Source: JAYPWI01 sp964629575
GTDB taxonomy: Bacteria > Actinomycetota > Acidimicrobiia > Acidimicrobiales > Poriferisodalaceae
Reading direction: 5' to 3'
Length of the DNA: 64,000 nt
Assembly: GCA_964629575.1 (NCBI GenBank)
Contig: CAZVUM010000005.1
Location: forward strand, 52,728-116,727
Below are positions 60,319 through 64,000 of this stretch, in pieces (position 1 is the first letter of the stretch; every line of letters begins with the position of its first letter). The notes below the pieces were generated by a model that made no database searches, was not told the origin of the DNA, and saw only the letters and a program-made list of their open reading frames with translations. Position numbers and translations under genes: made by a program.

Positions 60319-61305
60319 TCAGGTCGCGGCGGGTGAGGCGACAGGAAGCTGGTGTGGCCAGACCGTGCGGTCGTTGCCGGCGAGGAACGGCTGGGCCTCG
60401 TCGTCGCCGACGGTGAGGATCTCGACGCCCTCCTCATGGACGGCGAGCGTGTGCTCGAACTGGGCGGTGCGGCTGAGATCGACCGTGGTTGCAGTCCAGC
60501 CGTCGTCCCACATCTGAGCTCGCCAGTTCCCGATGGTGATCATCGGCTCGATCGTGAACGTCATCCCCGGTTCGATGACGAAGCGGAGCTTGGGGTCGTA
60601 GTAGTGCGGCACGTTGGGCTGATGGTGGAAGATCTCACCCACTCCGTGGCCGATGAACTCGCGGACGACTCCGAACCCGGCACCCTCTGCGTGTTCCTGG
60701 ATGGCACGGCCGATCTCGTTCAGCTGGCCTCCTGGCTGGACCGCGGCGATGCCGTGGTAGAGGGCCTCCCTGGTGACCTGGACGAGCCGGCGGGACTCGT
60801 CCTCCACATCGCCGACGAGGAAGGTCTCGCTCGTGTCGCCGTGCACACCGTCGAGGAAGATCGTGACGTCGCAGTTGACGATGTCACCGTCCTCGAGGGG
60901 CCGATCGTCGGGGATCCCGTGGCAGATCACCTCGTTGATCGACGTGCAGAGGCTCTTGGGGTAGCCGTTGTAGTTGAGCGGGCTGGGGTAGCCGCCCTCT
61001 TCGACGCAGGCCTGGTGGCAGACCTCGTCGAGGTGTTCGGTGGTCACGCCTGGGGCGATTTCGCCGGCGACCCGCGTGAGCACGCGACGGGCGGCCGAAC
61101 CAGCGAGGCGCATGCGGTCGATCGTGGCGCTGTCTTTGCGCAGGTCCGCGGGAGGGCTGGCCATGGGGTAACCACGGTCGGCGTACTCCGGACGGCCGAT
61201 CGATGAAGGAACGACGCGCATCGGTGACACACGTCCCGCACGGATCGGACGTGAGTTCGTGGTCCGCTGACGAGCGGCGGGGCGGCGCTTCTTGCGTTTC
61301 ACCAT
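60319..61305 (-). CDS. map: Type I methionine aminopeptidase
   Basis: A 328-aa protein that removes N-terminal Met from nascent proteins. The five metal ligands are visible: NCDVTIF, HGDTSETF, GHGVGE, FTIEPM and QFEHT. A ~45-residue basic N-terminal extension (KRKKRRPAARQRTTNSRP) precedes the catalytic domain, resembling the actinobacterial type Ic enzymes that carry an N-terminal extension. The ATG at 61305 is chosen over an upstream TTG. This is probably an essential gene. Confidence 0.93.
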   Translation of the reverse strand: MVKRKKRRPAARQRTTNSRPIRAGRVSPMRVVPSSIGRPEYADRGYPMASPPADLRKDSATIDRMRLAGSAARRVLTRVAGEIAPGVTTEHLDEVCHQACVEEGGYPSPLNYNGYPKSLCTSINEVICHGIPDDRPLEDGDIVNCDVTIFLDGVHGDTSETFLVGDVEDESRRLVQVTREALYHGIAAVQPGGQLNEIGRAIQEHAEGAGFGVVREFIGHGVGEIFHHQPNVPHYYDPKLRFVIEPGMTFTIEPMITIGNWRAQMWDDGWTATTVDLSRTAQFEHTLAVHEEGVEILTVGDDEAQPFLAGNDRTVWPHQLPVASPAAT

Positions 61306-61367
61306 CGTGGACAACGCTACCTGTCGACGCTACGTGTCAACCGTGCGCACACCTACGTGAGGGCGAA

Positions 61368-62867
61368 TCACGTCGGTCCGTGGCGACGAACCGACAGATC
61401 CACGATCGTCGCGTGGAGGTGCACATCAGGGTCGTCTGGATCGTCGATGTGCAGGTCCGGCGAATCGCCGTGATGCACCGCGTCCCCGAAAGCGAGAATC
61501 TCCCCGTTCTCGAGCGCGATCCAGTATCCGTTGCCGGTATCGGTCACGCGAAGGGCGACGCTTGGGGCGAGGTCGCAGCGACCCGTTCCGGGCGCCGAAC
61601 CGTGGAAGCCGAGACTGCCGAAGGTGAACACCCCACCGTCACCGGCGTAGAGCCAGTAGCCGGATCCCGTCGTCGGGACAGCCATCGCGATCACGCTGGA
61701 GGCCAGAGCGAGGTCGCCCGTGCTGCCTCGATAGTTCGCGTTGCCGAAGCTGAACACACCGCCGTCGCCGCCCACGAGGAAGTAGCCCTGCCCGTCCGGA
61801 GTGGCCGACAGGCTGATCACGGGCGCGTTGAGCTGCTGCGCGCCCATCGAGCCGTGGAACTCTGCGGCGCCGAAGGTGAACACCCCACCGTCATCGGCGA
61901 CCAGCCAGTACCCGTCGCCTGATGGGTGAGGTTCGATCCTGCGAATCGGTCCGTTGAGCGTCCAGTCCCGCATGTCGCCGTGGAAGGTGGCGTCGCCGAA
62001 CGCGTGGACCCAGCCCGCCTCGTCGACGATCCAGTACCCGTCACCGGACGGCGTGGCGGTCATCGACGCAGGGGGCGTCGTGACGCCTTCGGACACCAGG
62101 TCTCCGTAGTGCGGTGCGGAGTACGCATGGATCCGTCCTGCGGAGTCCAACATCCAGTACCCGCGGCCCGAGGACGGATGGGGCGAGCCCTCGGGATTGA
62201 CGTCGTTGGCCGTGCAGAGCGGATTCTCCTGAGCCGCCGCGACCGACGGGTACGGGTTGATCCAATTGCCGTCGTCGCGCCGGATCTCGAAGTGCAGATG
62301 CGCACCCGTCCCCTCGGCGTTGCCGCTGTCACCCAGGTAGGCGATGTGCTGGCCGGCTTCGACGCAGTCGCCATCGTTGACCGTGAATGCCCACTCGTAG
62401 GGGTTGGCGCCGTCATCGGTCCCGGGCGTGTCGTTGTTGATGTGGATGTAGCGGTACTCCCAGCCGTCGGAGTCGGTGAGGGTGACCATGTTGCCCCCTC
62501 CCGGGCCCCCGTAACGCAGCCAGGTGATGCAACCTGCGCGGGCGGCGAGGAGTGGGATGAGCTTGTCGCCCATCATGTCGACGCCGAGATGGCGACGGCC
62601 GCTGCCGCGTGGCGCGAGCCACGTGTCGCTGTAGTACACGTCGCCGTCGACGGGATACACGATCGGCCGAACGATCACCTCGCCCTCGATGACGTCGGTC
62701 CATCCGTCGCTCGCAGTCGAGGGCGCCGAGGCGATCGTGATGGAAGCCACGGTGACCGCGGCGGCGACCGCGAGAGATGTGAGGCGGCGAAGCGGGCCCC
62801 GTGAGCGAGGGTCAGGTCCGGTCATTGCGAAACGGAAACGTAACATTCGAAATCTGTTCGCAAACAT
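61368..62867 (-). CDS. Secreted M23 (LytM) peptidase with Acidimicrobiia-type repeat propeller
   Basis: A 499-aa exported protein. A signal peptide (LTSLAVAAAVTVASITIASA) precedes an M23 domain with HLGVDMMGD (His, Asp) and GAHLHFEI (HxH) metal motifs. The C-terminal half has at least five repeats of the type GYWxxxxxGxVFTFGxAxFHG, a beta-propeller-like repeat common in Acidimicrobiia surface proteins. An ATG with AGGAAGG 8 bases upstream supports the 62867 start; 62825 is an alternative. It likely remodels peptidoglycan while the propeller binds to the surface. Confidence 0.87.
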   Translation of the reverse strand: MFANRFRMLRFRFAMTGPDPRSRGPLRRLTSLAVAAAVTVASITIASAPSTASDGWTDVIEGEVIVRPIVYPVDGDVYYSDTWLAPRGSGRRHLGVDMMGDKLIPLLAARAGCITWLRYGGPGGGNMVTLTDSDGWEYRYIHINNDTPGTDDGANPYEWAFTVNDGDCVEAGQHIAYLGDSGNAEGTGAHLHFEIRRDDGNWINPYPSVAAAQENPLCTANDVNPEGSPHPSSGRGYWMLDSAGRIHAYSAPHYGDLVSEGVTTPPASMTATPSGDGYWIVDEAGWVHAFGDATFHGDMRDWTLNGPIRRIEPHPSGDGYWLVADDGGVFTFGAAEFHGSMGAQQLNAPVISLSATPDGQGYFLVGGDGGVFSFGNANYRGSTGDLALASSVIAMAVPTTGSGYWLYAGDGGVFTFGSLGFHGSAPGTGRCDLAPSVALRVTDTGNGYWIALENGEILAFGDAVHHGDSPDLHIDDPDDPDVHLHATIVDLSVRRHGPT

Positions 62868-62958
62868 CGCCCCCGCCTTCCTCTGACACCAGACGCGCAT
62901 CCCTCACTTGTCAGATCGGCCGGTGAGATCGGGGGCTTGAGTTCGCGGTGGATCGGGA

Positions 62959-63867
62959 TCAGTCGGTCTGAGACTCCGAGATCATCTCCCCGAGCAGGCG
63001 GAACTCCTCGATCGTGGTCGTGGGCACGAGGTAGCCGTCCTGGTTCTCCACGTCGTCCCAGTTGTCTCGCAGATCCTCCATGGAATGGCCGGGATCGCAC
63101 CAGCCCCTGGTCAGGCCGACGAAGAACCGGGCGACCCGGCCTCCTCCGACGCTGAACGTCTCGCCGTTGACGGGGCAGTCCTCGTGGCTCAGGTATGCCA
63201 CGAGCGGCGCGACCTCGCGCGGATCGACCACCTCGGCCATCGGACCCATCAGCTCTTCGGTCATGCGCGTGCGAGCGATCGGCGCGATCGCGTTCGCCTT
63301 GATGTTGTGCTTGGCGCCCTCGAGGGCCAACACGTTGGTGAAGCCGACGAGCCCCATCTTCGCCGCGCCGTAGTTGGTCTGACCGAAGTTTCCGATGATC
63401 CCCGACGCAGACGCGGTGTTCACGACGCGCCCATAGCCCTGCTCACGCATGTGGACCCATGCCGGTCGGGTCACATAGAAGGCGCCCTTCAGGTGAACGT
63501 CCACCACCGGGGACAGCAGGTCGTCGGTCATGTTGTGGAACGTCTTGTCGCGCAGGATGCCGGCGTTGTTGATCACGATGTCCACGCGACCGAACTCGTC
63601 GAGCGCAGCCTGAATGATCGCCGCGCCGCCCTCAGGCGTCGACACCGAATCGCCGTTGGCGATGGCGACCCCACCTGCGTTGTTGATCTCGCTCGCGACC
63701 TTCGCCGCTGGTCCGTCGTCTCCGCCGGTGCCGTCCACTGCTCCGCCGAGGTCGTTCACCACCAGTCGGGCGCCGCGATCGGCGAGCAGCAGCGCGTGCT
63801 CCCGGCCGAGCCCACCGCCGGCGCCGGTCACCACGGCGACCTTTCCGTCGAAGCCGAGATCGGTCAT
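62959..63867 (-). CDS. SDR-family dehydrogenase, hydroxysteroid/3-hydroxyacyl-CoA type
   Basis: A 302-aa SDR resembling the dehydrogenase domain of peroxisomal multifunctional enzyme 2 (17beta-HSD4). Motifs: VAVVTGAGGGLGREHALLLADRGA, LVVNDLGG (NAD), INNAGILRDKTFHNM, and catalytic SASGIIGNFGQTNYGAAK (Ser, Tyr and Lys). The longer C-terminus and the DLGGAVDGTG loop distinguish it from minimal SDRs. Likely a 3-hydroxyacyl-CoA or steroid dehydrogenase. It is the first gene of its strand here, with 89 bp to the divergent partial gene. Confidence 0.88.
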   Translation of the reverse strand: MTDLGFDGKVAVVTGAGGGLGREHALLLADRGARLVVNDLGGAVDGTGGDDGPAAKVASEINNAGGVAIANGDSVSTPEGGAAIIQAALDEFGRVDIVINNAGILRDKTFHNMTDDLLSPVVDVHLKGAFYVTRPAWVHMREQGYGRVVNTASASGIIGNFGQTNYGAAKMGLVGFTNVLALEGAKHNIKANAIAPIARTRMTEELMGPMAEVVDPREVAPLVAYLSHEDCPVNGETFSVGGGRVARFFVGLTRGWCDPGHSMEDLRDNWDDVENQDGYLVPTTTIEEFRLLGEMISESQTD

Positions 63868-63956
63868 GTGGGGGCCTTTCGCTGTTCTGGTCTGTGTCCC
63901 ATGTGTGATCAGGACCGGGTGAGTTTCGCAGCCGCGGTCCTGCGAAGCTAGAGCGC

Positions 63957-64000
63957 ATGGAGAACGACGAGAACCAGCTTCACGGTCGGGTGGCGGCGGG
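63957..64000 (+). CDS. Partial gene at the window edge
   Basis: An ATG at 63957 opens a reading frame of 14 codons (MENDENQLHGRVAAG-like start) up to the window end. It may be the start of a gene divergent from the SDR gene, but so few residues allow no call. Confidence 0.25.
   Translation, partial: MENDENQLHGRVAA

Noticed and set aside
62848..62860. A second LexA-like sequence (CGAA-ATCT-GTTCG) near the M23 peptidase start
   Set aside because: It is one base short and lacks the GAAC half; it lies within the coding start rather than a promoter.
1..64000. Prophage, insertion sequence, CRISPR, toxin-antitoxin or restriction systems
   Set aside because: No transposase, integrase, Cas protein, terminal repeat pair, spacer-type array or restriction enzyme motif was seen; the repeats present are tandem or palindromic only.

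Overview
The window is a high-GC draft chromosome segment from an actinobacterium, most likely class Acidimicrobiia (Ilumatobacter-like). Reasons: several F420-type luciferase-like (LLM) oxidoreductases, mycothiol-linked genes (mca, a DinB/maleylpyruvate-isomerase-fold protein), an actinobacterial-type LexA box, a wax-ester synthase-like protein, and an M23 peptidase carrying the GYW...GGVFTFG repeats common in that class. The taxon is inferred. Two 100-N scaffold gaps (18302-18401, 53183-53282) both interrupt repeats. No tRNA, rRNA, CRISPR array, insertion sequence or prophage was seen.

Layout. 1-3019: minus-strand operon of two paralogous amidases plus a partial gene. 3046-6587: SOS-type promoter, dnaE2 and a perfect 36-bp palindrome. 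6708-9178: small protein, an amino-acid-dehydrogenase-like protein, a TlpA-like lipoprotein, and a wrecked cyclic-nucleotide-binding gene. 9223-14280: a giant SARP/kinase/STAND/WD40 protein. 14404-18422: two lipoproteins, an MgtE-like transporter with its PhoU-TrkA_C partner, and palindromic repeats. 18447-24565: six coupled minus-strand genes (nfeD, SPFH protein, 2-oxoacid dehydrogenase E1alpha, E1beta, E2, E3). 24665-27884: mca with an SCP2-like gene, a ChbG-like protein, a secreted nuclease, a 50-aa protein. 28023-53813: mostly CoA-ester, lipid or steroid catabolism (LLM, enoyl-CoA hydratase, CaiB transferases, acyl-CoA dehydrogenases, MaoC pair, amidohydrolase, nitronate monooxygenase-like, SDR, quinone reductases), with dapD and small housekeeping genes between. 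53900-64000: msrA, a methyltransferase-Mug glycosylase fusion, WS/DGAT-like protein, PAP2, LysM lipoproteins, methionine aminopeptidase, M23 peptidase, and an SDR.

Most notable observation: genes here are typically coupled by 4-bp ATGA/GTGA stop-start overlaps. At three such junctions (38168-38292, 45961-46048, 53086-53325) the overlap has been tandemly multiplied. Each array reads as a chain of tiny overlapping ORFs (17, 24 and 17 codons) with a Shine-Dalgarno-like sequence ahead of each start, and every link still ends in ATGA or GTGA. The arrays are unrelated in sequence, yet two have exactly 50-bp units, and all start-to-start distances are 2 modulo 3, the only phase that keeps a 4-bp overlap. 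This looks like a recurrent, possibly undescribed way of inserting translated spacers between coupled genes.
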